From assembly GCA_949752745.1 (NCBI GenBank), contig OX457026.1:71117091-71181090 (forward strand): DNA of 64,000 bases, read 5' to 3'. Origin of the DNA: Protula sp. h YS-2021 (Eukaryota > Annelida > Polychaeta > Sabellida > Serpulidae). Shown one piece after another: positions 51,101 through 59,913 of this stretch. The first letter of the stretch is position 1. Each line of letters begins with the position of its first letter. Position numbers and translations under genes: made by a program. The notes beneath the pieces were generated by a model. That model saw only the letters and a program-made list of their open reading frames with translations, made no database searches and was not told the DNA's origin.

Positions 51101-53394
51101 CATTATTTCTGAAATATTTCAAAAATTTCAAATTTCATGAAATTTTTAAAAATTTCGAAATTTTTACCAGCCCTGGTCGCCACCTAACGAAAACAACGAT
51201 TATCCCGGAAATGATATTTTTTGTCGAACATCCTGACAACTGCCACTAGTTTTTGAATGCAAAATACTGATTTGCTAGAAGCAAACTGTAAGTATACACA
51301 TATAAATAGCAGGTTTATTCTCACCTGTAATCGTTATAGCTGTTAGTAGTCATTTTGAATAGCGAGTTGACATGCCTTAGTTTTCAATCATTGATATTCC
51401 GGGATGGCAGAATAAAGTGGCGAGTTACAACTATGCTCGAAAATCCTTCCGAAAAAAATATATCGGCCTGGCATTTTCATGAATCACAATATTTTCAGGC
51501 ATTCAATTGGTTCTCAAAAAAAAATAAGGGTTTTTTTTACAAACCGGATTTAAAAAAACAAAACAGTTTTTTAATAAATATATCTGAGCACTCTGCAGGT
51601 ATAAATTATTTATATAGAAAGACATGTTTAAGGATTTTTAATAGATATACTTATAAAGTATAATCCATATCTATTGATTACTCAAAAAAGCAGAGTAGAT
51701 TTTAACAGCTTTTCCTAATCAGGTCAGCTAAATATTTACTACAATCTAAATTTATCAAATGAAATGACTACACGTAACGATGGAAAGATCTCATATTTGT
51801 AAGAAACTTTCACAAAATTGCATGATTCGGTTTTAAATTACAGCCTACATAAGTTTTTCCGTTTACAATTTCGCAACGCTTTATTTCAAAAATATCATTT
51901 TTTAGGATTTGACGTTTTCAGTTATTCAATCATTGATGAAAATTAAAAAGATGTATATTTCATCTTAGTTAATGAAACAGAAATAGATTAAACAGTACTC
52001 AAATTTATACGACATGTCAAATCAATATGTATTTAAAATAGACCAGCCACCCTAAACAGAGATAAACCCTTTAATGAGAGACACTGGTTTATGTGTGTGC
52101 CATACAGTTTTTTACAACAAATCTCCCAACTCATGTAACCATGTGCAGAAATTTGTGTTGCATATGATGACTATGTATGCCTAGAATCAATGAACAGTTC
52201 TAAAGAGAACGGCAAAAGTAGATTTACACGATGTCTCTCTGTGATCACTGCATGGGTGTTTCTTCCGCGTAGGATGAACCGCAAACTACTTCCCTTTTGA
52301 GTTAGAAACCAAACACCAAATGTGCCAACTGTAAAATTAATGAAAGCTGCAGAGACAGACATGATCTGATACCTATATATAGGTGGTTTTGATAACACTG
52401 AGCTGTAAAGTTAGGTAAATAGTTTTCACAATTAAGAATTTAAAAAAATGTATGTAGCATAAGTGGAAAAGGGGGGTTTTTGATCTGCAGAGAAAAAATA
52501 AAAGTTTTTAAGGTTTTTCAACAAAATTAAAGGTTGCGAAAAAAATAAAGGTTTTTAAGATTTCGCCTGAATGCCTGCATTTTACTTCGCGCATAACAGA
52601 GAACATGTGTAAAATCCTGTATTTGCTGCAGACCATACTATTAGGTGATCGCGTTCAAAACATGAGAGTTATTGCGCAAAAACCACTGAAAAGTGGCGGA
52701 CGGTCTAAGGTTACTGGTAGAACTGGTTACAGTAAATCATAATTAGTGACAACAAAATATTACATCCAGGCTCCACTAAAGAAACCAGCTGCAAATAAGG
52801 CCACCCCTTTGACTCAAATAAATCATATTTTTTGATATCTGACAAAAGAAATCGGTTCTCAACTATGGAAGATGTTCTATTTCATTTCGCTATTTTGGAA
52901 CTTCTGTAACTATTTGTTCTAATCCCCTCGTAGAATTTTGGAAAGTGATTTACAAACACAAGGGACGAAGGATACCTTACCAGTGATATGTACACCCCAC
53001 CGAGGAAATTCGATCGGGTTAAAAGAAAGCAGGAAGTCCCGAAGTGGCGAAAAAGTATGCGGGCCTATGTGCGATAATATCGGATTCTATGGCATGTCCA
53101 CTCCAAAAGAGTTCACAAAATGACACCCAATGGTACGCTCCAACCAGATCAAAATACAACATTCAATAACAAAATTCCAGTTATAGTGTATCAATTTCTG
53201 TCTTGAAGCTAGTCAAGTCTTTTTACCTGGGACAAATTTGATATTCCGAGTAAAAAGCAAATGGCATCTAAAATATTTGATTTGCCACTGCCGTTCAAAC
53301 CAGTTATAGCATTGAACATGCAATCAAAGCCAGAAATTTCGGTCCGCTGAGCATAGGATTTAAATCCATCAATAACCATTGATTTGATATACAT
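23933..53394 (-). CDS. SMC2: SMC2, condensin core ATPase (23 exons, complete)
   Basis: Structural maintenance of chromosomes 2, the nuclear partner of SMC4 in condensin I and II, which uses ATP to compact mitotic chromosomes. Twenty-three minus-strand exons with GT-AG borders join in phase into 1208 residues plus stop (human is 1197). Seen directly: N-terminal head with Walker A GLNGSGKS (residues 32-39), Q-loop Gln in LIMQGRI (about 147), a first coiled coil (about 170-500), hinge (about 503-666), a return coiled coil (about 667-1035), then signature LSGGQ (1085-1089), Walker B YILDEVD (1110-1116) and D-loop ALD. The lysine-rich tail ends in DAENV. The start MYIKS matches the family N-terminus. 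Intron 1 is 12.1 kb and holds most of the transposons. No frameshift or stop was found in 3627 coding bases. Identity is certain; exact borders rest on phase and family alignment from memory. Confidence 0.98.
24404..24551 (-). CDS. SMC2: SMC2 exon 22 (Walker B, residues 1090-1139)
   Basis: [18 protein letters not shown], then [17 protein letters not shown]. The catalytic glutamate follows the Walker B aspartate. Exon is strongly GC-rich. Donor gttcct is weak. Confidence 0.98.
25180..25331 (-). CDS. SMC2: SMC2 exon 21 (signature motif, residues 1040-1090)
   Basis: [17 protein letters not shown] to [10 protein letters not shown]; carries the ABC signature LSGGQ needed for head engagement on ATP. 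Ends phase 2. Confidence 0.98.
25773..25898 (-). CDS. SMC2: SMC2 exon 20 (residues 998-1039)
   Basis: [20 protein letters not shown] to AHSQVNK, matching human YNDLMKKKRIVENDKSKI. Phase 0. Confidence 0.96.
26019..26195 (-). other. possible cassette exon in SMC2 intron 19
   Basis: A 177-base open segment between exons 19 and 20, preceded by a good acceptor (ttttcag) and followed by gtgggt, phase 0 at both ends. It would add 59 residues ([20 protein letters not shown]... to ...LMETRSRFR) between AEEQ and YSDL without a frameshift. Human SMC2 has nothing there. It may be an alternative exon, a relic, or chance. Confidence 0.3.
26269..26469 (-). CDS. SMC2: SMC2 exon 19 (residues 931-997)
   Basis: [49 protein letters not shown]. 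The donor is the unusual gtttgg. Confidence 0.96.
27736..28480 (+). repeat. dispersed repeat copy A (SMC2 intron 18)
   Basis: Shares long, almost identical stretches with 47561-48320, same orientation: ATCCAAGGACATGACCCAGC, GAAACGAATACTGTTAGGCC, GGAGAGGTTG and later AAACGATTGGAGTAAAACTG. Confidence 0.9.
28600..29290. repeat. tandem diverged repeat with GACAGACGGACA tail
   Basis: Three to four units of roughly 180 bp, each with a GTGTGAAATTTCAAAACAATCC-like phrase (shortened: GTGTGAAAT...AATCC) and TTTCGGAGATATAACC. Ends with CAGACAGACGGACAAGC and a poly-C tract. Confidence 0.7.
29433..29627 (-). CDS. SMC2: SMC2 exon 18 (residues 866-930)
   Basis: [20 protein letters not shown] to [19 protein letters not shown] corresponds to human IKELDHNISK. 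This exon is visibly GC-rich compared with flanking intron. Confidence 0.95.
29648..30100. repeat. minisatellite in SMC2 intron 17
   Basis: Degenerate units of about 80 bp made of two half-units: CGTCAACATTCCGCACCCAC + AAGTATTACA, and GTCAACACTCCGCGCCCAC + AAGTGAGCAGCA. It lies next to exon 18. Confidence 0.9.
30352..30495 (-). CDS. SMC2: SMC2 exon 17 (residues 818-865)
   Basis: [20 protein letters not shown] to LQQTANASK, second coiled coil. Donor gtcagt. Confidence 0.95.
30821..31014 (-). CDS. SMC2: SMC2 exon 16 (residues 753-817)
   Basis: [20 protein letters not shown] to [26 protein letters not shown] matches the family. Ends phase 0. Confidence 0.96.
31103..31227 (-). CDS. SMC2: SMC2 exon 15 (residues 711-753)
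   Basis: [20 protein letters not shown] to ALQQTI; the [11 protein letters not shown] stretch corresponds to human KLQQSSYHKQQEE. Confidence 0.95.
31660..31795 (-). CDS. SMC2: SMC2 exon 14 (residues 666-711)
   Basis: [20 protein letters not shown] to DIMRVAT, start of the returning coiled coil. Phase 1 in, phase 2 out. Confidence 0.95.
32347..32551 (-). CDS. SMC2: SMC2 exon 13 (hinge, residues 598-666)
   Basis: [32 protein letters not shown] and [13 protein letters not shown], the hinge exit. Ends phase 1. Confidence 0.97.
32777..32923 (-). CDS. SMC2: SMC2 exon 12 (hinge, residues 549-597)
   Basis: [16 protein letters not shown], then [14 protein letters not shown], ending RKAENL. Almost invariant hinge sequence in the family. 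Confidence 0.97.
33234..33372 (-). CDS. SMC2: SMC2 exon 11 (hinge, residues 502-548)
   Basis: Start of the hinge: [15 protein letters not shown], then [13 protein letters not shown] and [11 protein letters not shown]. Confidence 0.97.
33658..33897 (-). CDS. SMC2: SMC2 exon 10 (residues 422-502)
   Basis: Lys/Glu-rich coiled coil running into the hinge, [16 protein letters not shown] to [10 protein letters not shown]. Ends phase 2. Confidence 0.96.
34119..34238. repeat. short tandem repeat in SMC2 intron 9
   Basis: About five degenerate 27-bp units (GCTCACGCGCAGCA + TTTTTATGA) directly beside the exon 9 donor. Confidence 0.75.
34251..34305 (-). CDS. SMC2: SMC2 exon 9 (residues 404-422)
   Basis: A 55-base micro-exon encoding [18 protein letters not shown], required to keep phase between exons 8 (phase 1) and 10 (phase 2). 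Confidence 0.94.
34589..34778 (-). CDS. SMC2: SMC2 exon 8 (residues 341-404)
   Basis: Contains [18 protein letters not shown], one of the most conserved coiled-coil motifs of SMC2. Ends phase 1 after DQLM. Confidence 0.97.
35192..35404 (-). CDS. SMC2: SMC2 exon 7 (residues 270-340)
   Basis: Reads [20 protein letters not shown] to INKNCTS. The [12 protein letters not shown] stretch is family-like. Donor gtgaga; phase 0. Confidence 0.96.
35698..37490. mobile_element. 1.8 kb word-TIR element (element 2) in SMC2 intron 6
   Basis: Inverted ends of about 130-150 bp are tandem CCAACTCGGCACC words (35707-35830; inverted at 37352-37485). The outermost 30 bases match closely (GGTCAACTCGGCACCTTGCC). 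Flanked by perfect 8-bp direct repeats GATAATGC (35690-35697 and 37491-37498), a MULE-like target-site duplication. No transposase; probably non-autonomous. Confidence 0.9.
36780..37065. repeat. repeat with GACAGACGGACGG tail inside element 2
   Basis: Contains CTTCTATGAGAAGTCGGCCG, AGACAGACGGACGGACAGAC and a terminal CCGTTTCACGGGGAATAAT. Related in style to the repeats at 28600-29290. Confidence 0.6.
37795..38318. repeat. dispersed repeat with GACCGACAGACCG tail (SMC2 intron 6)
   Basis: Internal units carry CCAAGTTTC, TTAAAATCC and TTCTTGAGATATCGTGTTAA. The tail GACCGACCGACAGACCG is followed by GCATATATTCCCCACAGG. A second copy is at 42118-42462. Confidence 0.9.
38540..38617 (-). CDS. SMC2: SMC2 exon 6 (residues 244-269)
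   Basis: Short 26-codon exon, [10 protein letters not shown] to LADRQKE, in the first coiled coil. Donor gtaata; phase 0. Confidence 0.95.
38947..39084 (-). CDS. SMC2: SMC2 exon 5 (residues 198-243)
   Basis: Reads [20 protein letters not shown] to YRFICAE. First coiled coil; phase 0 at both ends. Confidence 0.96.
39516..39626 (-). CDS. SMC2: SMC2 exon 4 (residues 161-197)
   Basis: Reads [19 protein letters not shown] and ends KLHEIET. This is the MIEEAAGT signature shared by SMC proteins at the start of the first coiled coil. Confidence 0.97.
39627..40504. other. SMC2 intron 3; low-complexity repeats
   Basis: Repeated AGGTTTTAATAGGTT phrases and, near 40370-40450, several CCGAACCG motifs. 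No gene. Confidence 0.4.
40505..40666 (-). CDS. SMC2: SMC2 exon 3 (residues 107-160)
   Basis: Reads [13 protein letters not shown] to VLNMKPPE and contains the conserved [12 protein letters not shown]-loop. Phase 0 at both ends. Confidence 0.97.
40934..41083 (-). CDS. SMC2: SMC2 exon 2 (residues 57-106)
   Basis: Starts [17 protein letters not shown] and ends DEITVTRQ, matching the family segment after SNLSQ. Phase 0 at both ends. It lies 12.1 kb from exon 1. Confidence 0.97.
42118..42462. repeat. second copy of the GACCGAC-tail repeat
   Basis: Closely matches 37900-38310 (TTCATTTTCCTTGG, CAATACCGATCCTTGTTA, GACCGACCGACACACGG, GCATATATTCCCCACA), same orientation. Confidence 0.9.
42723..44177. 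mobile_element. word-TIR element with AGGCCTACGC words (element 6)
   Basis: Left end has many CATTAGGCCTACGCCCCAGT words. The inverted right end (44119-44177) matches about 57 bp including GGGGATTTTTCGATGTGCAT. It contains element 5. Confidence 0.75.
43041..44118. mobile_element. GC-rich word-TIR element (element 5) nested in element 6
   Basis: Inverted ends of GGGATGATCCCCC / GGACTATTCCCC words with long C or G runs. The right tip, read inward, is CGGGTCTAGGACAATTC, nearly the same as the left tip of element 4 at 4697. No gene inside. Confidence 0.65.
46730..46850. repeat. A-rich AAAGAACG repeat
   Basis: Same AAAAAAGAACG words as the ends of the third-layer element; could be an end of a further related insertion. 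Confidence 0.4.
47561..48320 (+). repeat. dispersed repeat copy B
   Basis: Second copy of the repeat at 27736-28480. Its 140-codon open frame at 47481-47903 has no recognisable domain. Confidence 0.9.
48320..49790. repeat. array of diverged GCCAGGTAGG units
   Basis: About ten units of roughly 130-150 bp, each with a TTGGCGAATCGCCAAAAAAG-like phrase followed by TAATAGCCAGGTAGG and a TTTCAAGACAGTAA phrase. An old satellite-like family that extends the repeat at 47561. Confidence 0.8.
53227..53394 (-). CDS. SMC2: SMC2 exon 1 (residues 1-56)
   Basis: Encodes the start [16 protein letters not shown] and the Walker A loop GLNGSGKS, ending SNLSQ at phase 0 before donor gtaaaa. The ATG at 53394-53392 is chosen because MYIK/MHIK is the conserved SMC2 N-terminus. 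Confidence 0.97.
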
Positions 53395-53416
53395 TTTGCT
53401 AATTTTTCGACAATGT

Positions 53417-53422
53417 TTACAT
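53417..53422 (-). promoter_or_regulatory. start-stop uORF (ATG TAA) before SMC2
   Basis: On the minus strand an ATG immediately followed by TAA lies 22 bases upstream of the SMC2 ATG. If transcribed, such a minimal uORF can stall ribosomes. The transcription start is not known. Confidence 0.3.
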
Positions 53423-53459
53423 TTCAAATTGAAAACAAAAGTGCGCCAGTCGAAACAAA

Positions 53460-53467
53460 ACTTCCGG
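53460..53467 (-). promoter_or_regulatory. ETS/GABP-type site upstream of SMC2
   Basis: Minus strand reads CCGGAAGT about 66 bases upstream of the SMC2 ATG. ETS-family sites at this distance are typical of TATA-less housekeeping promoters. No TATA box is evident. A single 8-mer could be chance. Confidence 0.35.
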
Positions 53468-53569
53468 TGTTCAGGCGTTGTTGTCCAACACCTAACCTCT
53501 AATGCGGTTCGGTATGTTCTGGATCGTTGTTCTCCAACAACTAACCTCTATGTCTGTTTGGACTGTTGT

Positions 53570-53850
53570 ATGTAATACCTTTTTATCCCACAGATCTATT
53601 GGGGATTCCTCGAGAATGGTACACATAAAAGATTACGGTACTTTTTAAAACATCTCTCTGCTCTATTTTTACACATAACAGATAGCTCTCTGAGATGTCG
53701 TCTGTTACATATCATCGGCTTGTATAACATCTTTTTACTCCGCAGATCCAAAAAAATATTCCTCGAGAGTAGTGCCCACAGAGAGAAGAAAATATAAATC
53801 AGCTCTGTGTTAATGCATAACAGATTAATCTCCTCAGAGGTCAGCATATT
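53570..53850. repeat. two tandem copies of a ~130-bp repeat
   Basis: Phrases CCTTTTTATCCCACAGATC, TTCCTCGAGA, ACACATAACAGATAG recur at 53570 and about 53700, and again at 61590-61760. Confidence 0.7.
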
Positions 53851-54035
53851 CATAACAATAGGTTTCAGGGCAAACACCCCGTCCCGCTGCCCGTGCAGAC
53901 ACCCCCGTGCCCTTTCTGGCTTTTTAGTACGTCTATGACTATGCGAATGAGACCCACAAGGCAAGCAAATCCCCTCCAGTTTTATGCATTTTTTAAAACA
54001 ATGTTTGTTTGGTTTTTTTTGGTAAAATTTGAGTT

Positions 54036-54141
54036 ATGGCTTCTACGTCTACAAGATACTTTATGCATAGAAATTAGTATTAAGAGATTAAATATTTAAA
54101 TTTTAATTTCGAAAAGATTGGATTATAGACTGCGAAGCCAT
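54036..54141. repeat. 106-bp inverted repeat (MITE-like)
   Basis: ATGGCTTCTACGTCTACAA faces its inverted relative (ATAGACTGCGAAGCCAT). Related GGCTTCGTAGTCTAC sequences occur at about 55354 and 55608. Confidence 0.6.
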
Positions 54142-54646
54142 TACTATGGGAGGCAAATACCGATGGGAATTAACATTGGATGCATGCTAAATGATTGACA
54201 GGAGGCCTGCAAGAGATGGTATCGTTAAGGCAGAAATTAAACCAATAAGTTAGGCAAAATTTATTGTTTCAGCGCGGTTTCACCTCAAAATGCCAATTCT
54301 CTGACAATGTTGTTAAGTACCGTCTTCACACGAAACGCCAATTAATATTAGCTACGTTTCAATGCTCAAATTCAAGTAAAATATGACAGGTGAGAACTTA
54401 AGCCCACATTGTGTTGTAAAAGGGAGAGCAACAATACATACACACATCAGGGTAGAGAGTGTGCGTTCAACTGTCATAGTGCCGTGTTGCATCATGCACA
54501 AAATGGCGCTGTCAGAACAGGACCGTGATTTGCTAGTGAGACAGTGCTGGGTCGTAACAAAATTAATCATATGACGAAAACACGTTACATTGAAATCGAC
54601 GCAACAACGAAAAGTTAAAAAGCAGGAGCACAGTGTATTCCGGTAC

Positions 54647-54691
54647 CTTCTTCTTTTTGAAGGTTTGCTTGCCGTTGGATGCTATGAAGCC
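54647..54691 (-). other. possible 45-base exon, unrecognised
   Basis: Acceptor cagtag and donor gtaccg enclose GFIASNGKQTFKKKK, phase 0. It reads like protein, but nothing fixes the gene it would belong to. Confidence 0.2.
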
Positions 54692-55127
54692 CTACTGAAA
54701 GAAGTAGTTATGAATCTTTGTTCAGCAGCAACATAAACCAATACTATATAAAATTGTTGACGTATGAATAGTGTATTCTTGCAAATAGTATCTAATAGAC
54801 ATATTTGACAAGAACCAACGTAAGAAATAGCCAAAATAACCTTCTCTATATAAATACAAATGTTCACTAAAATGTTGCATATGCTAACAAGAAAACATAT
54901 TTTAGCGTATGTAGTATATAGGTAGGTTGCAAATGAGTGATGGAAGAGTGGAGAAGTGAGATATTTCCACACTTGAGTTAAATTCAAAGAAACATTGTAC
55001 GATCTGATAACGGACCCACCACTTCAAAATAACTGACCACATCCCACAAATAATCACATGCAGACGAAAAAAAATCAGAAAAAAGGTACCGGCAGAACGA
55101 TATGCTAAGATCCACCTAACCTCAACC

Positions 55128-55173
55128 TTTTTGACCTCAAACAAATAACCAAAATTGTCAGCGACTGCCACGC
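55128..55173 (-). other. possible exon, unrecognised
   Basis: Encodes VAVADNFGYLFEVKK before donor gttgag. Same strand as and upstream of the 54647 candidate; the acceptor is poor. Confidence 0.15.
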
Positions 55174-58100
55174 TCGTGAAGGGACAGGATCAATACCTCT
55201 AAATTTTTTAATTATGACGGATCGAATTCAAGGTGAACTGCATATGCTTTGTTATTTTTCTATTTTTCAGGCACAATGTCTTGTGGACAACGTGTCAACC
55301 AAATTGAACATTTGGTGTTCAATTCCAACCACCGGTTCTAGGCTCTCACAACGATGGCTTCGTAGTCTACGAGCCGTTATTTTCGTAATTAAAACTGAAG
55401 TTTTTAATTTCTTAATACTCATTTTTATGAATAAAATATCTTGCAGATGTAAATATCATTACTCGAATTATATCCATCCACCTCCCAATTCACTGGGATC
55501 ATGGTGTTCGATAATTTGGATACAGTTCGATGAAAGTAAGAGAGAGAATCCGTTAAAGATTTACTTCGCTGTAATATTCCTCTATTTAACACTTTGGAAA
55601 AGCCATAGGGGTGGCTTCGTAGTCTACAAGATATTTTACTCATGAAAATGAGTATTAGTAAATTACATGTTTTATATTAACTTTGTTTGTGGAGATTTTG
55701 TGAATAATTTTAACTTGTTGAAGTACTTTCTGTGAAAAGCACTTGCTTTTCATTAAGGAATACTTATGTACCAATGAGATGAAACAACTGTGGTTGGTGT
55801 GGTAATACCCTCAGTAAGGTTATCTAGACTACCTTGTTGCTTGATAATCGGGACTGTCTTGTTGTACGTTGTCGTAGCACTAAAGAAAGCAAAAATACTT
55901 CTGATACGTTTGGAGACATAAGCAACACATGTTAAAGTCTCTGCTGCTATATTTTCATGAGAACTTTCAACTTTTTTGAAAATGGTGGAAACAGTAGAAT
56001 AAGCTAGAATACAAGACACGGACGTGAAGGGAAACCCCTGCGAGACTGAAGCACATTAAACCGAAAAGTGAACTCTACCAAATCACATTCTACATGAAAG
56101 ATTACTCTACTCTGGAGTTCCAGATCAGCAATAACATTTAGCTTGCCTGTAATATCGGATGTTTGACATAAGAGAAAATGCTTGGTGAAGGCATACAACA
56201 TCGGCGAACGCTATGCTATGCTTCGTCAAATAAGAGCTTCGTCTACCTAGAACTGAACCTCATGACTTCAAAAAATGTGGAGAGAAACTGACATGCGGTT
56301 AAAACAGCTTTCAACTCCAAGACGTTGATAAGACGTGTTTGGTCAAGATCTGCCCTCTAGACAGTACGCTGAAACTCGTGAAAATAACACGTGCACATAT
56401 TGGCTTTTTTCCGTGGCAACCAACAGAACCATCAGGGACTCCGTAAGAGACACGAGAGGCCTGGGTTTTTTCATATTATATAAATAATCAAGCTTGATAG
56501 CTTTTGATTTCGTGAGAGAGTGGAGAAAGCCGTGCCCTGCACATAGTACAGAAGGTCGCGGAGACTAATTCTGACTTCTTGAGGTGACGACCCCGTTCCA
56601 TGATGGATCGGTGACAGATACAAATCGCTGCATAGTCTACCCGTAACAGACATGATCAACCCATGATAGACAGAACTCAAGTAGTAACGGCGACGGCCTG
56701 TAAAAGAAGTTCGTTGTCCGTTGAATGCTCGATTCAGTACATTTGCAAATTGATGCATAATTGAATGCTGACAGGTTTGGAGGCGTGCTCGACTTGGCAC
56801 ACGACCGATCATTGCTACGTACACGTAACCTTGACATGTAAGGGTTGACATAGTTACGACCCGTTGACGTAGCATATGGCAGTGTGGCAACCATAACAAT
56901 ATCTCGTTGAAACTGCAGGGAAACACCACCCTCGCCGCTTTTTCAGTCGATGTTGCAACGACTCATGCTCGATTACGTGATCGTGACTGTGTGAAGAAGA
57001 AAGCCAAAATTTTAAAACTTTGTTAAGAGATCCCTGTTGAAGATACGCGTCCGATCCAAAGCAATGGGAAAAGCACCTCGAACATTGATACAGTATCGAA
57101 GCTTCTGCTACACAATGTCGAGACAATGTACCGATTACATGTATGTCGCCGCTGTAACAACAGCATAAAGACCTCGAGAGTCACTCAAAAAGGTAGCAAG
57201 TGGATCCACTGCTCAGCTGTGTGTGAAGTCCTTGCAATTCGACCGATTACTTACACAGATATCAGATAGTGGTTGCGACCATTCCACAAGCGGAGAGGTC
57301 GCTGCAGTGTTGGCAACTTGTCGAGCATATGTACTCATAAACTGATCAAAAAGTACAGGGTAACGGAACTAAAAATCAATGTATGAATAGAAATGCAATG
57401 AATAAACAGGTTTATTGTTTGGTATTTTTATTTGCCCCTCGATGCTTTTCAACCGATACAACCAAAATAAACACACTTTATTTGAATATTAAAATAATGC
57501 TTTCTAACGCTTTATAATGACCTCTGCTTATCCACATTGGATAACAGATGGCGATTTGCATGAGCATAAACAGAACTGTCAAAGGGACTTTCCGTTCTTG
57601 TTATTTACATTTTTGTCCATACTTAAATGCTGAAAGTTTCTGCCCCTGCCTCTTAAAATGTCATTTCTTTTCTACTTTTATCTAGAGATTGAATACATAT
57701 ACATGAAATTAATTTTGATCATAAGTTATGTTGATGCAGAGAAAATGCAGATTTGGCCCACAATTGAGTAATATCTACTCTATGAATCCGATATTTGGAA
57801 GTCATAGTGCAATCTGTCTGACGCCCCTTATACTTTCAAGATAATTAGTCATATTATTTATTTAACATCTGGGCGGACCCTTAGCGGTTTACATCAGTGA
57901 CTGACTAGCAAACAATATTGTCACAGTTAAAATCCAAGGGTGAAATTTCAGTGCTTTAAAGTCTACCTAACAGAGGTGTACGATGGTTTGAGCGCCCTGC
58001 CCGATAAATTCAAATAAACACTCGATCACTAAAACTCATTGTCTTTTATTTTTCATCTTCCATTTAAGTTACAAACTTTTGCATATAATTGCGGATGAAG

Positions 58101-58365
58101 CTTTGATCCAAGTAAGGGCATTTCAAGTGGGAGAGCAATGGCCAAGAATTCTTGAATGTAGGATAGAAAGGTCTTGCACCTACACCTACCAGGTTAGAGG
58201 ACAAGAGGGACCACACGTCGTTTCTACTGATAAAACTCAGATCAAGCATTAAACAAGCGACTGTATGAGTGAATAAATGTGACGCGATGTGGGAAAGAGA
58301 AGGACAGAAAGTGGTTGAATAATAAAAGAGAAAGTGTGGGAAAAGAAATATTTATTTTGGTACCG

Positions 58366-58870
58366 GTATGTTGTTCCCTCTGTCCCACCCTCCCACCGCT
58401 TTTCCCTTCAATGTTGTTCCTTCGTCCAATTTTCCCCTCTTCTACTCTTCCACCGCCTCCTTTCCCATCTCTGTTGTTTGTCCACCTGATTGGCCACTCC
58501 CTCCTACACTTCCACCATATCTTTTCTGAGCACTGTTGTTCGCCCATCTATTTGCCCTCTTGCTCATGCCTATACAACACCTCCCTACGATCCTTCCACT
58601 ACCTTCTTTCCTGTCTCTGTTTTCCGTCCTTCCGTCTCCGGCCCCTGCCCTTCCACTATCTTTTTTTCTCGTTTCTGTTGTCCCTCTGTCAGTTTGCTCC
58701 TTTCATGCTCGCCTTTTAGCACATATTTTCCTGTTTCAGTTAATCCGACCTTCCATCCGTATCCTGCCTTCCACCATTCAAAATCAACTCTGTTCCTTTC
58801 CGAACTGTCTGTCTCTCCGTTTAACCCAAACCTGCTACCATATAACTGCAGCCCGCCATCTCTGTCTGTT
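58366..58870. repeat. degenerate pyrimidine-rich minisatellite
   Basis: Eight or so units of about 45-80 bases, each starting near CTGTTGTTC followed by CGTCC and CTTCCACC. C+T on the plus strand dominates. Confidence 0.75.
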
Positions 58871-58879
58871 GTTAATTAA

Positions 58880-59913
58880 AAAAGGGATGACAACTTTCCG
58901 GTTTACTTTAGACTGGGTTACGTTAGGTTGTATTAGGATAATAAAAAAGAAAACAAAAGAATTCAATGTAATAAAAGAAAAATTAACAAAAAATAGAAAA
59001 AAAATACAAAACAAAAGAAATATGTAAATAAATAAATAAAAAGTAAAATTATGGAGATGAGGGGCTCTAATAAAAGGTCAAACATCACGGAATAATTAAA
59101 AAATCAAAGCAAACAGACCGGAAAAAAAAACAAACAAAAAAAGCATAAAATTATAAAAAGTATGTGGTAGATAAGAAGCTCGTAGGCACATTACGATGGT
59201 TAGGTCACTCAAATAAATATGTCTCGAAATCAGTATGTTGTCTAATTTGTTGATTCGCTGTCCAGTCAATCCCACCCACACGTCATCGTTTTGACCGACG
59301 TTTTCAAATAATTCCGACAACCCCCATCAAATATGACATGCATCTTCAATCGCGAATACGATCTGCTTGCATAATCTATACTTCATACTTCTCGCCATCA
59401 AAACCAGATTATTCCATCTATTTCTCTTTTTTGTCGAGATGATATCCGCTCAACCGCATTGCCACATTTTGCACTATTTAAAATGTAACCTGTGAAGCAG
59501 ACATTTAACACTTCACCCTTCGAAGCGCTTGATATACCTTGTCACAGAAATTTAAGCTGTTTTGTTTTTCCCTGTCTGCTTTGCACTCAGTAGCATTCTA
59601 TCTCTGTTCAATAAATATTCTGAGCTTTGTCATTAACTTTCTAGCCTCACTGAATATTTTTTAAAGATTTTAACATTTGATATCTTAGATTAGGTCACAC
59701 CAGTTTGATTATTATTTTGTTTACTTCAGACATGTTATAGGTTTATATTATTTACATTCCTGTACATTTTTCAGTGATGCAACAATAACGACAGTGCAGA
59801 ATGTTACTGGGAAGAAAAATGGGGGATATGCAGAGAATGAAGGGGAAGGGACGAAAGAAAGTGGCACGGAGAATGGAGGATTAAGAGAGGGAAGAGAGGG
59901 GAAGAAGGAAACA
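58880..59913. other. no gene seen
   Basis: A-rich tract at 58935-59160, then unremarkable AT-rich DNA. Confidence 0.4.

Larger units (their letters stand above)
45432..51175. mobile_element. outer hAT-like element in SMC2 intron 1
   Basis: Inverted tips CAGGGCTGGTA at both ends, flanked by perfect 8-bp duplications GTCGCCAC (45424-45431; 51176-51183). Without the inner insertion it would be about 850 bp, similar to the MITE at 14094. Ends are rich in AAATTTC words. No transposase. Confidence 0.88.
41084..53226. other. SMC2 intron 1 (12.1 kb)
   Basis: Separates the Walker A exon from exon 2. Contains the repeat at 42118-42462, word-TIR elements at 42723-44177 and the nested hAT-like insertion at 45432-51175. 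No other gene recognised; 51184-53200 shows nothing notable. Confidence 0.9.
54142..58360. other. no gene assigned
   Basis: Apart from two possible micro-exons (54647-54691, 55128-55173, minus) and short repeats, nothing is recognised. 56470-57130 has a somewhat higher CG content and a 152-codon minus-strand frame without a known domain. Confidence 0.35.

Noticed and set aside
53395..53427. N-terminal extension of SMC2 upstream of MYIK
   Set aside because: No in-frame ATG in the extension; the MYIK start matches the family exactly.
56471..56929. 152-codon minus-strand frame as a gene
   Set aside because: No start context, signal, domain or splice support; kept only as a note on the region.
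58279..59027. Overlapping plus-strand Pro/Ser/Leu-rich frames of 129-163 codons
   Set aside because: All three frames are open because the stretch is a pyrimidine-rich minisatellite.
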